From Tritrichomonas musculus (lineage: Eukaryota; Parabasalia; Tritrichomonadida; Tritrichomonadidae): 40,428 nucleotides of DNA. Below are positions 24,234 to 37,768 of the stretch, one piece after another (the first letter of the stretch is position 1; every line of letters starts with the position of its first letter). Both the position numbers and the translations under genes were made by a program. The notes under the pieces were generated by a model. The model was not told where the DNA came from and did no database searches. It was given only the letters and a program-made list of their open reading frames with translations. The stretch lies in assembly GCA_039105265.1 (NCBI GenBank), contig JAPFFF010000137.1:1-40428 (forward strand). The letters are read 5' to 3'.

Positions 24234-25936
24234 TTTACTGATTTTACTTAATTTCGAAATCGTTTTTAATTATCTTATAAAAGTGTTTGAGATTTGTGTT
24301 TTATTTAACTCTGTTCATTTGTGAGAAACGTTTGAATAAGAATAACTGAGATTAAGCTTTAATTTTTACTGATTTTACTTAATTTCGAAATCGTTTTTAA
24401 TTATCTTACAAAAGTGTTTGAGATTTGTGTTTTATTTAACTCTGTTCATTTGTGAGAAACGTTTGAATAAGAATAACTGAGATTAAGCTTTAATTTTTAC
24501 TGATTTTACTTAATTTCGAAATCGTTTATAATTATCTTACAAAAGTGTTTGAGATTTATGTTTTATTTAACTCTGTTCATTTGTGAGAAATGTTAGAATA
24601 AGAATAATTGAGATTAAGCTTTAATTTTTACTGATTTTACTTAATTTCGAAATCGTTTTTAATTATCTTACAAAAGTGTTTGAGATTTGTGTTTTATTTA
24701 ACTCTGTTCATTTGTGAGAAATGTTAGATTAAGAATAACTGAGATTAAGCTTTAATTTTTACTGATTTTACTTAATTTCGAAATCGTTTTTAATTATCTT
24801 ACAAAAGTGTTTGAGATTTGTGTTTTATTTAACTCTGTTCATTTGTGAGAAACGTTTGAATAAGAATAACTGAGATTAAGCTTTAATTTTTACTGATTTT
24901 ACTTAATTTCGAAATCGTTTTTAATTATCTTACAAAAGTGTTTGAGATTTGTGTTTTATTTAACTCTGTTCATTTGTGAGAAATGTTAGATTAAGAATAA
25001 CTGAGATTAAGCTTTAATTTTTACTGATTTTACTTAATTTCGAAATCGTTTTTAATTATCTTACAAAAGTGTTTGAGATTTGTGTTTTATTTAACTCTGT
25101 TCATTTGTGAGAAATGTTAGATTAAGAATAACTGAGATTAAGCTTTAATTTTTACTGATTTTACTTAATTTCGAAATCGTTTTTAATTATCTTACAAAAG
25201 TGTTTGAGATTTGTGTTTTATTTAACTCTGTTCATTTGTGAGAAATGTTAGATTAAGAATAACTGAGATTAAGCTTTAATTTTTACTGATTTTACTTAAT
25301 TTCGAAATCGTTTATAATTATCTTACAAAAGTGTTTGAGATTTGTGTTTTATTTAACTCTGTTCACTTGTGAGAAACGTTTGAATAAGAATAACTGAGAT
25401 TAAGCTTTAATTTTTACTGATTTTACTTAATTTCGAAATCGTTTTTAATTATCTTACAAAAGTGTTTGAGATTTGTGTTTTATTTAACTCTGTTCATTTG
25501 TGAGAAATGTTAGATTAAGAATAACTGAGATTAAGCTTTAATTTTTACTGATTTTACTTAATTTCGAAATCGTTTATAATTATCTTACAAAAGTGTTTGA
25601 GATTTGTGTTTTATTTAACTCTGTTCATTTGTGAGAAATGTTAGATTAAGAATAACTGAGATTAAGCTTTAATTTTTACTGATTTTACTTAATTTCGAAA
25701 TCGTTTTTAATTATCTTATAAAAGTGTTTGAGATTTGTGTTTTATTTAACTCTGTTCATTTGTGAGAAACGTTTGAATAAGAATAACTGAGATTAAGCTT
25801 TAATTTTTACTGATTTTACTTAATTTCGAAATCGTTTTTAATTATCTTACAAAAGTGTTTGAGATTTGTGTTTTATTTAACTCTGTTCATTTGTGAGAAA
25901 CGTTTGAATAAGAATAACTGAGATTAAGCTTTAATT
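24234..25936. repeat. Units 186-198 with a second 11-unit spacing
   Basis: The units read b(t45), b, a'(A33,a63), d, b, d, d, d, b(A33,C85), d, d(A33), b(t45), b. The t45 marks at 24278 and 25719 are 1,441 bp apart (11 x 131). The first eight units match units 245-252. The next unit would be expected to be a'(A33,a63), but the array breaks inside it. Confidence 0.8.
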
Positions 25937-26109
25937 TTTACTGATTTTACTTAATTTCGAAATCGTTTATAATTATCTTACAAAAGTGTTTGAGAATTTC
26001 GAAATCGTTTTTAATTATCTTACAAAAGTGTTTGAGATTTGTGTTTTATTTAACTCTGTTCATTTGTGAGAAACGTTTGAATAAGAATAACTGAGATTAA
26101 GCTTTAATT
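25937..26109. repeat. Composite 173-bp unit with a break of register at 25994/25995
   Basis: After CGTTTATAATT the unit runs to ...GTGTTTGAG (unit position 58) and then jumps to AATTTCGAAATCG (unit position 17) and continues as a normal b unit. This equals an 89-bp deletion across a unit junction, or a 42-bp duplication of positions 17-58. One base (A) of microhomology is present at the join. It is one of only two large register breaks in 40 kb. The lost part would have carried the a63 mark expected after units 197-198. Confidence 0.92.
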
Positions 26110-27026
26110 TTTACTGATTTTACTTAATTTCGAAATCGTTTTTAATTATCTTACAAAAGTGTTTGAGATTTGTGTTTTATTTAACTCTGTTCATTTGTGA
26201 GAAACGTTTGAATAAGAATAACTGAGATTAAGCTTTAATTTTTACTGATTTTACTTAATTTCGAAATCGTTTTTAATTATCTTACAAAAGTGTTTGAGAT
26301 TTGTGTTTTATTTAACTCTGTTCATTTGTGAGAAACGTTAGAATAAGAATAACTGAGATTAAGCTTTAATTTTTACTGATTTTACTTAATTTCGAAATCG
26401 TTTATAATTATCTTACAAAAGTGTTTGAGATTTGTGTTTTATTTAACTCTGTTCATTTGTGAGAAACGTTTGAATAAGAATAATTGAGATTAAGCTTTAA
26501 TTTTTACTGATTTTACTTAATTTCGAAATCGTTTTTAATTATCTTACAAAAGTGTTTGAGATTTGTGTTTTATTTAACTCTGTTCATTTGTGAGAAATGT
26601 TAGATTAAGAATAACTGAGATTAAGCTTTAATTTTTACTGATTTTACTTAATTTCGAAATCGTTTATAATTATCTTACAAAAGTGTTTGAGATTTGTGTT
26701 TTATTTAACTCTGTTCATTTGTGAGAAATGTTAGAATAAGAATAACTGAGATTAAGCTTTAATTTTTACTGATTTTACTTAATTTCGAAATCGTTTTTAA
26801 TTATCTTACAAAAGTGTTTGAGATTTGTGTTTTATTTAACTCTGTTCATTTGTGAGAAACGTTTGAATAAGAATAACTGAGATTAAGCTTTAATTTTTAC
26901 TGATTTTACTTAATTTCGAAATCGTTTTTAATTATCTTACAAAAGTGTTTGAGATTTGTGTTTTATTTAACTCTGTTCATTTGTGAGAAACGTTTGAATA
27001 AGAATAACTGAGATTAAGCTTTAATT
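26110..27026. repeat. Units 200-206, b-rich run with a rare h unit
   Basis: The units read b, h, b'(A33), d, a(A33), b, b. Unit 201 (26241-26371) reads AACGTTAGAATAAG, which has C96 of subtype b but A100 of subtype a. Only unit 2 shares this. The order has no close match elsewhere in the window, so this stretch to the right of the break may derive from array outside the window. Confidence 0.7.
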
Positions 27027-29777
27027 TTTACTGATTTTACTTAATTTCGAAATCGTTTATAATTATCTTACAAAAGTGTTTGAGATTTATGTTTTATTTA
27101 ACTCTGTTCATTTGTGAGAAATGTTAGAATAAGAATAATTGAGATTAAGCTTTAATTTTTACTGATTTTACTTAATTTCGAAATCGTTTTTAATTATCTT
27201 ACAAAAGTGTTTGAGATTTGTGTTTTATTTAACTCTGTTCATTTGTGAGAAATGTTAGATTAAGAATAACTGAGATTAAGCTTTAATTTTTACTGATTTT
27301 ACTTAATTTCGAAATCGTTTTTAATTATCTTACAAAAGTGTTTGAGATTTGTGTTTTATTTAACTCTGTTCATTTGTGAGAAACGTTTGAATAAGAATAA
27401 CTGAGATTAAGCTTTAATTTTTACTGATTTTACTTAATTTCGAAATCGTTTTTAATTATCTTACAAAAGTGTTTGAGATTTGTGTTTTATTTAACTCTGT
27501 TCATTTGTGAGAAATGTTAGATTAAGAATAACTGAGATTAAGCTTTAATTTTTACTGATTTTACTTAATTTCGAAATCGTTTTTAATTATCTTACAAAAG
27601 TGTTTGAGATTTGTGTTTTATTTAACTCTGTTCATTTGTGAGAAATGTTAGATTAAGAATAACTGAGATTAAGCTTTAATTTTTACTGATTTTACTTAAT
27701 TTCGAAATCGTTTTTAATTATCTTACAAAAGTGTTTGAGATTTGTGTTTTATTTAACTCTGTTCATTTGTGAGAAATGTTAGATTAAGAATAACTGAGAT
27801 TAAGCTTTAATTTTTACTGATTTTACTTAATTTCGAAATCGTTTATAATTATCTTACAAAAGTGTTTGAGATTTGTGTTTTATTTAACTCTGTTCACTTG
27901 TGAGAAACGTTTGAATAAGAATAACTGAGATTAAGCTTTAATTTTTACTGATTTTACTTAATTTCGAAATCGTTTTTAATTATCTTACAAAAGTGTTTGA
28001 GATTTGTGTTTTATTTAACTCTGTTCATTTGTGAGAAACGTTTGAATAAGAATAACTGAGATTAAGCTTTAATTTTTACTGATTTTACTTAATTTCGAAA
28101 TCGTTTTTAATTATCTTACAAAAGTGTTTGAGATTTGTGTTTTATTTAACTCTGTTCATTTGTGAGAAACGTTTGAATAAGAATAACTGAGATTAAGCTT
28201 TAATTTTTACTGATTTTACTTAATTTCGAAATCGTTTTTAATTATCTTACAAAAGTGTTTGAGATTTGTGTTTTATTTAACTCTGTTCATTTGTGAGAAA
28301 CGTTTGAATAAGAATAACTGAGATTAAGCTTTAATTTTTACTGATTTTACTTAATTTCGAAATCGTTTTCAATTATCTTACAAAAGTGTTTGAGATTTAT
28401 GTTTTATTTAACTCTGTTCACTTGTGAGAAACGTTTGAATAAGAATAACTGAGATTAAGCTTTAATTTTTACTGATTTTACTTAATTTCGAAATCGTTTT
28501 TAATTATCTTACAAAAGTGTTTGAGATTTGTGTTTTATTTAACTCTGTTCACTTGTGAGAAACGTTTGAATAAGAATAACTGAGATTAAGCTTTAATTTT
28601 TACTGATTTTACTTAATTTCGAAATCGTTTTTAATTATCTTACAAAAGTGTTTGAGATTTGTGTTTTATTTAACTCTGTTCATTTGTGAGAAACGTTTGA
28701 ATAAGAATAATTGAGATTAAGCTTTAATTTTTACTGATTTTACTTAATTTCGAAATCGTTTATAATTATCTTACAAAAGTGTTTGAGATTTGTGTTTTAT
28801 TTAACTCTGTTCATTTGTGAGAAATGTTAGATTAAGAATAACTGAGATTAAGCTTTAATTTTTACTGATTTTACTTAATTTCGAAATCGTTTATAATTAT
28901 CTTACAAAAGTGTTTGAGATTTGTGTTTTATTTAACTCTGTTCATTTGTGAGAAATGTTAGATTAAGAATAACTGAGATTAAGCTTTAATTTTTACTGAT
29001 TTTACTTAATTTCGAAATCGTTTTTAATTATCTTACAAAAGTGTTTGAGATTTGTGTTTTATTTAACTCTGTTCACTTGTGAGAAATGTTAGATTAAGAA
29101 TAACTGAGATTAAGCTTTAATTTTTACTGATTTTACTTAATTTCGAAATCGTTTTTAATTATCTTACAAAAGTGTTTGAGATTTGTGTTTTATTTAACTC
29201 TGTTCATTTGTGAGAAATGTTAGATTAAGAATAACTGAGATTAAGCTTTAATTTTTACTGATTTTACTTAATTTCGAAATCGTTTTTAATTATCTTACAA
29301 AAGTGTTTGAGATTTGTGTTTTATTTAACTCTGTTCACTTGTGAGAAACGTTTGAATAAGAATAATTGATATTGCGATTTAATCTTTATTGATTTTACTT
29401 AATTTCGAAATCGTTTTTAATTATCTTACAAAAGTGTTTGAGATTTGTGTTTTATTTAACTCTGTTCATTTGTGAGAAATGTTAGATTAAGAATAATTGA
29501 GATTAAGCTTTAATTTTTACTGATTTTACTTAATTTCGAAATCGTTTTTAATTATCTTACAAAAGTGTTTGAGATTTGTGTTTTATTTAACTCTGTTCAT
29601 TTGTGAGAAACGTTTGAATAAGAATAACTGAGATTAAGCTTTAATTTTTACTGATTTTACTTAATTTCGAAATCGTTTTTAATTATCTTACAAAAGTGTT
29701 TGAGATTTGTGTTTTATTTAACTCTGTTCATTTGTGAGAAACGTTTGAATAAGAATAACTGAGATTAAGCTTTAATT
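27027..29777. repeat. 21-unit superblock, form A
   Basis: Units 207-227 read a'(A33,a63), d, b, d, d, d, b(A33,C85), b, b, b. They continue with b(C34,a63,C85), b(C85), b', d(A33), d(A33), d(C85), d, f(C85), d', b, b. The layout equals units 247-269 apart from small gains and losses. Unit 219 sits where an e unit is expected but reads AATAAGAATAATTGAG (b'), so it has lost or never had the A106G mark. The superblock shows that the two modules alternate as one larger unit of roughly 2.5-3 kb. Confidence 0.75.
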
Positions 29778-32266
29778 TTTACTGATTTTACTTAATTTCG
29801 AAATCGTTTTCAATTATCTTACAAAAGTGTTTGAGATTTATGTTTTATTTAACTCTGTTCACTTGTGAGAAACGTTTGAATAAGAATAACTGAGATTAAG
29901 CTTTAATTTTTACTGATTTTACTTAATTTCGAAATCGTTTTTAATTATCTTACAAAAGTGTTTGAGATTTGTGTTTTATTTAACTCTGTTCACTTGTGAG
30001 AAACGTTTGAATAAGAATAACTGAGATTAAGCTTTAATTTTTACTGATTTTACTTAATTTCGAAATCGTTTTTAATTATCTTACAAAAGTGTTTGAGATT
30101 TGTGTTTTATTTAACTCTGTTCATTTGTGAGAAACGTTTGAATAGGAATAATTGAGATTAAGCTTTAATTTTTACTGATTTTACTTAATTTCGAAATCGT
30201 TTATAATTATCTTACAAAAGTGTTTGAGATTTGTGTTTTATTTAACTCTGTTCATTTGTGAGAAATGTTAGATTAAGAATAACTGAGATTAAGCTTTAAT
30301 TTTTACTGATTTTACTTAATTTCGAAATCGTTTATAATTATCTTACAAAAGTGTTTGAGATTTGTGTTTTATTTAACTCTGTTCATTTGTGAGAAACGTT
30401 TGAATAAGAATAACTGAGATTAAGCTTTAATTTTTACTGATTTTACTTAATTTCGAAATCGTTTTTAATTATCTTACAAAAGTGTTTGAGATTTGTGTTT
30501 TATTTAACTCTGTTCACTTGTGAGAAACGTTTGAATAAGAATAATTGATATTGCGATTTAATCTTTATTGATTTTACTTAATTTCGAAATCGTTTTTAAT
30601 TATCTTACAAAAGTGTTTGAGATTTGTGTTTTATTTAACTCTGTTCATTTGTGAGAAACGTTTGAATAAGAATAATTGATATTGCGCTTTAATTTTTACT
30701 GATTTTACTTAATTTCGAAATCGTTTTTAATTATCTTACAAAAGTGTTTGAGATTTGTGTTTTATTTAACTCTGTTCATTTGTGAGAAATGTTAGATTAA
30801 GAATAATTGAGATTAAGCTTTAATTTTTACTGATTTTACTTAATTTCGAAATCGTTTTTAATTATCTTACAAAAGTGTTTGAGATTTGTGTTTTATTTAA
30901 CTCTGTTCATTTGTGAGAAACGTTTGAATAAGAATAACTGAGATTAAGCTTTAATTTTTACTGATTTTACTTAATTTCGAAATCGTTTTTAATTATCTTA
31001 CAAAAGTGTTTGAGATTTGTGTTTTATTTAACTCTGTTCATTTGTGAGAAACGTTTGAATAAGAATAACTGAGATTAAGCTTTAATTTTTACTGATTTTA
31101 CTTAATTTCGAAATCGTTTATAATTATCTTACAAAAGTGTTTGAGATTTATGTTTTATTTAACTCTGTTCATTTGTGAGAAATGTTAGAATAAGAATAAT
31201 TGAGATTAAGCTTTAATTTTTACTGATTTTACTTAATTTCGAAATCGTTTTTAATTATCTTACAAAAGTGTTTGAGATTTGTGTTTTATTTAACTCTGTT
31301 CATTTGTGAGAAATGTTAGATTAAGAATAACTGAGATTAAGCTTTAATTTTTACTGATTTTACTTAATTTCGAAATCGTTTTTAATTATCTTACAAAAGT
31401 GTTTGAGATTTGTGTTTTATTTAACTCTGTTCATTTGTGAGAAACGTTTGAATAAGAATAACTGAGATTAAGCTTTAATTTTTACTGATTTTACTTAATT
31501 TCGAAATCGTTTTTAATTATCTTACAAAAGTGTTTGAGATTTGTGTTTTATTTAACTCTGTTCATTTGTGAGAAATGTTAGATTAAGAATAACTGAGATT
31601 AAGCTTTAATTTTTACTGATTTTACTTAATTTCGAAATCGTTTTTAATTATCTTACAAAAGTGTTTGAGATTTGTGTTTTATTTAACTCTGTTCATTTGT
31701 GAGAAATGTTAGATTAAGAATAACTGAGATTAAGCTTTAATTTTTACTGATTTTACTTAATTTCGAAATCGTTTTTAATTATCTTACAAAAGTGTTTGAG
31801 ATTTGTGTTTTATTTAACTCTGTTCATTTGTGAGAAATGTTAGATTAAGAATAACTGAGATTAAGCTTTAATTTTTACTGATTTTACTTAATTTCGAAAT
31901 CGTTTATAATTATCTTACAAAAGTGTTTGAGATTTGTGTTTTATTTAACTCTGTTCATTTGTGAGAAATGTTAGATTAAGAATAACTGAGATTAAGCTTT
32001 AATTTTTACTGATTTTACTTAATTTCGAAATCGTTTTTAATTATCTTATAAAAGTGTTTGAGATTTGTGTTTTATTTAACTCTGTTCATTTGTGAGAAAC
32101 GTTTGAATAAGAATAACTGAGATTAAGCTTTAATTTTTACTGATTTTACTTAATTTCGAAATCGTTTTTAATTATCTTACAAAAGTGTTTGAGATTTGTG
32201 TTTTATTTAACTCTGTTCATTTGTGAGAAACGTTTGAATAAGAATAACTGAGATTAAGCTTTAATT
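29778..32266. repeat. 19-unit mosaic block, matches 17685-20042
   Basis: Units 228-246 repeat units 136-153 in order, with one added d' unit (235, at 30695-30825) after c. Shared rare marks are C34+a63 in the first unit, b(A33) in the fifth, f in the sixth and t45 at 32049. No other pair of right-half blocks keeps b(A33) after d(A33). These two are therefore closer to each other than to the other copies. Confidence 0.85.
31088..32266. repeat. 9-unit module a'-d-b-d-d-d-d-b-b (1,179 bp)
   Basis: Units 238-246 read a'(A33,a63), d, b, d, d, d, d(A33), b(t45), b. The module restarts at 32267 and runs for six units before turning into b(A33,C85). It also occurs at 18864-20042. From its third unit on, it matches units 296-302 at the right end of the window. 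Confidence 0.85.
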
Positions 32267-33183
32267 TTTACTGATTTTACTTAATTTCGAAATCGTTTAT
32301 AATTATCTTACAAAAGTGTTTGAGATTTATGTTTTATTTAACTCTGTTCATTTGTGAGAAATGTTAGAATAAGAATAATTGAGATTAAGCTTTAATTTTT
32401 ACTGATTTTACTTAATTTCGAAATCGTTTTTAATTATCTTACAAAAGTGTTTGAGATTTGTGTTTTATTTAACTCTGTTCATTTGTGAGAAATGTTAGAT
32501 TAAGAATAACTGAGATTAAGCTTTAATTTTTACTGATTTTACTTAATTTCGAAATCGTTTTTAATTATCTTACAAAAGTGTTTGAGATTTGTGTTTTATT
32601 TAACTCTGTTCATTTGTGAGAAACGTTTGAATAAGAATAACTGAGATTAAGCTTTAATTTTTACTGATTTTACTTAATTTCGAAATCGTTTTTAATTATC
32701 TTACAAAAGTGTTTGAGATTTGTGTTTTATTTAACTCTGTTCATTTGTGAGAAATGTTAGATTAAGAATAACTGAGATTAAGCTTTAATTTTTACTGATT
32801 TTACTTAATTTCGAAATCGTTTTTAATTATCTTACAAAAGTGTTTGAGATTTGTGTTTTATTTAACTCTGTTCATTTGTGAGAAATGTTAGATTAAGAAT
32901 AACTGAGATTAAGCTTTAATTTTTACTGATTTTACTTAATTTCGAAATCGTTTTTAATTATCTTACAAAAGTGTTTGAGATTTGTGTTTTATTTAACTCT
33001 GTTCATTTGTGAGAAATGTTAGATTAAGAATAACTGAGATTAAGCTTTAATTTTTACTGATTTTACTTAATTTCGAAATCGTTTATAATTATCTTACAAA
33101 AGTGTTTGAGATTTGTGTTTTATTTAACTCTGTTCACTTGTGAGAAACGTTTGAATAAGAATAACTGAGATTAAGCTTTAATT
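32267..33183. repeat. Second, 7-unit copy of the 9-unit module
   Basis: Units 247-253 read a'(A33,a63), d, b, d, d, d, b(A33,C85). The first six units match the module just upstream. The seventh, b(A33,C85), also ends this run at 25299-25429 and 27813-27943, so this shorter form is a recurring variant and not a one-off break. Confidence 0.78.
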
Positions 33184-33707
33184 TTTACTGATTTTACTTA
33201 ATTTCGAAATCGTTTTTAATTATCTTACAAAAGTGTTTGAGATTTGTGTTTTATTTAACTCTGTTCATTTGTGAGAAATGTTAGAATAAGAATAACTGAG
33301 ATTAAGCTTTAATTTTTACTGATTTTACTTAATTTCGAAATCGTTTTCAATTATCTTACAAAAGTGTTTGAGATTTGTGTTTTATTTAACTCTGTTCATT
33401 TGTGAGAAACGTTTGAATAAGAATAACTGAGATTAAGCTTTAATTTTTACTGATTTTACTTAATTTCGAAATCGTTTTTAATTATCTTACAAAAGTGTTT
33501 GAGATTTGTGTTTTATTTAACTCTGTTCATTTGTGAGAAACGTTTGAATAAGAATAACTGAGATTAAGCTTTAATTTTTACTGATTTTACTTAATTTCGA
33601 AATCGTTTTTAATTATCTTACAAAAGTGTTTGAGATTTGTGTTTTATTTAACTCTGTTCATTTGTGAGAAACGTTTGAATAAGAATAACTGAGATTAAGC
33701 TTTAATT
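33184..33707. repeat. Linker units 254-257: a, b(C34), b, b
   Basis: This four-unit linker joins the 9-unit module to the C34-led module. The same linker is found at 20436-20958. In the 27-kb superblock the place is taken by three b units without C34. Confidence 0.75.
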
Positions 33708-35279
33708 TTTACTGATTTTACTTAATTTCGAAATCGTTTTCAATTATCTTACAAAAGTGTTTGAGATTTATGTTTTATTTAACTCTGTTCACTTGTGAGA
33801 AACGTTTGAATAAGAATAACTGAGATTAAGCTTTAATTTTTACTGATTTTACTTAATTTCGAAATCGTTTTTAATTATCTTACAAAAGTGTTTGAGATTT
33901 GTGTTTTATTTAACTCTGTTCACTTGTGAGAAACGTTTGAATAAGAATAACTGAGATTAAGCTTTAATTTTTACTGATTTTACTTAATTTCGAAATCGTT
34001 TTTAATTATCTTACAAAAGTGTTTGAGATTTGTGTTTTATTTAACTCTGTTCATTTGTGAGAAACGTTTGAATAGGAATAATTGAGATTAAGCTTTAATT
34101 TTTACTGATTTTACTTAATTTCGAAATCGTTTATAATTATCTTACAAAAGTGTTTGAGATTTGTGTTTTATTTAACTCTGTTCATTTGTGAGAAATGTTA
34201 GATTAAGAATAACTGAGATTAAGCTTTAATTTTTACTGATTTTACTTAATTTCGAAATCGTTTATAATTATCTTACAAAAGTGTTTGAGATTTGTGTTTT
34301 ATTTAACTCTGTTCATTTGTGAGAAATGTTAGATTAAGAATAACTGAGATTAAGCTTTAATTTTTACTGATTTTACTTAATTTCGAAATCGTTTTTAATT
34401 ATCTTACAAAAGTGTTTGAGATTTGTGTTTTATTTAACTCTGTTCACTTGTGAGAAATGTTAGATTAAGAATAACTGAGATTAAGCTTTAATTTTTACTG
34501 ATTTTACTTAATTTCGAAATCGTTTTTAATTATCTTACAAAAGTGTTTGAGATTTGTGTTTTATTTAACTCTGTTCATTTGTGAGAAATGTTAGATTAAG
34601 AATAACTGAGATTAAGCTTTAATTTTTACTGATTTTACTTAATTTCGAAATCGTTTTTAATTATCTTACAAAAGTGTTTGAGATTTGTGTTTTATTTAAC
34701 TCTGTTCACTTGTGAGAAACGTTTGAATAAGAATAATTGATATTGCGATTTAATCTTTATTGATTTTACTTAATTTCGAAATCGTTTTTAATTATCTTAC
34801 AAAAGTGTTTGAGATTTGTGTTTTATTTAACTCTGTTCATTTGTGAGAAACGTTTGAATAAGAATAATTGATATTGCGCTTTAATTTTTACTGATTTTAC
34901 TTAATTTCGAAATCGTTTTTAATTATCTTACAAAAGTGTTTGAGATTTGTGTTTTATTTAACTCTGTTCATTTGTGAGAAACGTTTGAATAAGAATAACT
35001 GAGATTAAGCTTTAATTTTTACTGATTTTACTTAATTTCGAAATCGTTTTTAATTATCTTACAAAAGTGTTTGAGATTTGTGTTTTATTTAACTCTGTTC
35101 ATTTGTGAGAAACGTTTGAATAAGAATAACTGAGATTAAGCTTTAATTTTTACTGATTTTACTTAATTTCGAAATCGTTTTTAATTATCTTACAAAAGTG
35201 TTTGAGATTTGTGTTTTATTTAACTCTGTTCATTTGTGAGAAACGTTTGAATAAGAATAACTGAGATTAAGCTTTAATT
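33708..35279. repeat. 12-unit module (1,572 bp), full form
   Basis: Units 258-269 read b(C34,a63,C85), b(C85), e, d(A33), d(A33), d(C85), d, f(C85), c, b, b, b. It is followed in tandem by a 10-unit and then a 9-unit form of the same module. The f marks at 34748 and 36320 are 1,572 bp apart, exactly 12 units. Confidence 0.88.
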
Positions 35280-36589
35280 TTTACTGATTTTACTTAATTT
35301 CGAAATCGTTTTCAATTATCTTACAAAAGTGTTTGAGATTTATGTTTTATTTAACTCTGTTCACTTGTGAGAAACGTTTGAATAAGAATAACTGAGATTA
35401 AGCTTTAATTTTTACTGATTTTACTTAATTTCGAAATCGTTTTTAATTATCTTACAAAAGTGTTTGAGATTTGTGTTTTATTTAACTCTGTTCACTTGTG
35501 AGAAACGTTTGAATAAGAATAACTGAGATTAAGCTTTAATTTTTACTGATTTTACTTAATTTCGAAATCGTTTTTAATTATCTTACAAAAGTGTTTGAGA
35601 TTTGTGTTTTATTTAACTCTGTTCATTTGTGAGAAACGTTTGAATAGGAATAATTGAGATTAAGCTTTAATTTTTACTGATTTTACTTAATTTCGAAATC
35701 GTTTATAATTATCTTACAAAAGTGTTTGAGATTTGTGTTTTATTTAACTCTGTTCATTTGTGAGAAATGTTAGATTAAGAATAACTGAGATTAAGCTTTA
35801 ATTTTTACTGATTTTACTTAATTTCGAAATCGTTTATAATTATCTTACAAAAGTGTTTGAGATTTGTGTTTTATTTAACTCTGTTCATTTGTGAGAAATG
35901 TTAGATTAAGAATAACTGAGATTAAGCTTTAATTTTTACTGATTTTACTTAATTTCGAAATCGTTTTTAATTATCTTACAAAAGTGTTTGAGATTTGTGT
36001 TTTATTTAACTCTGTTCACTTGTGAGAAATGTTAGATTAAGAATAACTGAGATTAAGCTTTAATTTTTACTGATTTTACTTAATTTCGAAATCGTTTTTA
36101 ATTATCTTACAAAAGTGTTTGAGATTTGTGTTTTATTTAACTCTGTTCATTTGTGAGAAATGTTAGATTAAGAATAACTGAGATTAAGCTTTAATTTTTA
36201 CTGATTTTACTTAATTTCGAAATCGTTTTTAATTATCTTACAAAAGTGTTTGAGATTTGTGTTTTATTTAACTCTGTTCACTTGTGAGAAACGTTTGAAT
36301 AAGAATAATTGATATTGCGATTTAATCTTTATTGATTTTACTTAATTTCGAAATCGTTTTTAATTATCTTACAAAAGTGTTTGAGATTTGTGTTTTATTT
36401 AACTCTGTTCATTTGTGAGAAACGTTTGAATAAGAATAATTGATATTGCGCTTTAATTTTTACTGATTTTACTTAATTTCGAAATCGTTTTTAATTATCT
36501 TACAAAAGTGTTTGAGATTTGTGTTTTATTTAACTCTGTTCATTTGTGAGAAACGTTTGAATAAGAATAACTGAGATTAAGCTTTAATT
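35280..36589. repeat. 10-unit form of the 12-unit module
   Basis: Units 270-279 match units 258-267 one for one, then go to the next module start after a single b unit instead of three. Loss of two near-identical b units by unequal exchange would give this form. Confidence 0.88.
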
Positions 36590-37768
36590 TTTACTGATTT
36601 TACTTAATTTCGAAATCGTTTTTAATTATCTTACAAAAGTGTTTGAGATTTATGTTTTATTTAACTCTGTTCACTTGTGAGAAACGTTTGAATAAGAATA
36701 ACTGAGATTAAGCTTTAATTTTTACTGATTTTACTTAATTTCGAAATCGTTTTTAATTATCTTACAAAAGTGTTTGAGATTTGTGTTTTATTTAACTCTG
36801 TTCACTTGTGAGAAACGTTTGAATAAGAATAACTGAGATTAAGCTTTAATTTTTACTGATTTTACTTAATTTCGAAATCGTTTTTAATTATCTTACAAAA
36901 GTGTTTGAGATTTGTGTTTTATTTAACTCTGTTCATTTGTGAGAAACGTTTGAATAGGAATAATTGAGATTAAGCTTTAATTTTTACTGATTTTACTTAA
37001 TTTCGAAATCGTTTATAATTATCTTACAAAAGTGTTTGAGATTTGTGTTTTATTTAACTCTGTTCATTTGTGAGAAATGTTAGATTAAGAATAACTGAGA
37101 TTAAGCTTTAATTTTTACTGATTTTACTTAATTTCGAAATCGTTTATAATTATCTTACAAAAGTGTTTGAGATTTGTGTTTTATTTAACTCTGTTCATTT
37201 GTGAGAAATGTTAGATTAAGAATAACTGAGATTAAGCTTTAATTTTTACTGATTTTACTTAATTTCGAAATCGTTTTTAATTATCTTACAAAAGTGTTTG
37301 AGATTTGTGTTTTATTTAACTCTGTTCACTTGTGAGAAACGTTTGAATAAGAATAATTGATATTGCGATTTAATCTTTATTGATTTTACTTAATTTCGAA
37401 ATCGTTTTTAATTATCTTACAAAAGTGTTTGAGATTTGTGTTTTATTTAACTCTGTTCATTTGTGAGAAACGTTTGAATAAGAATAATTGATATTGCGCT
37501 TTAATTTTTACTGATTTTACTTAATTTCGAAATCGTTTTTAATTATCTTACAAAAGTGTTTGAGATTTGTGTTTTATTTAACTCTGTTCATTTGTGAGAA
37601 ACGTTTGAATAAGAATAACTGAGATTAAGCTTTAATTTTTACTGATTTTACTTAATTTCGAAATCGTTTTTAATTATCTTACAAAAGTGTTTGAGATTTG
37701 TGTTTTATTTAACTCTGTTCATTTGTGAGAAACGTTTGAATAAGAATAACTGAGATTAAGCTTTAATT
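36590..37768. repeat. 9-unit form of the 12-unit module, without C34
   Basis: Units 280-288 read b(a63,C85), b(C85), e, d(A33), d(A33), f(C85), c, b, b. The leading unit has the a63 and C85 marks but T at position 34, where the other leaders have C34. The d(C85), d pair before f is missing, as in units 170-175. Confidence 0.85.

Noticed and set aside
25937-26109. Transposon insertion or target-site duplication at the register break
   Set aside because: Both sides of the join are satellite sequence in the same orientation. No foreign DNA, terminal repeat or flanking duplication lies between them.
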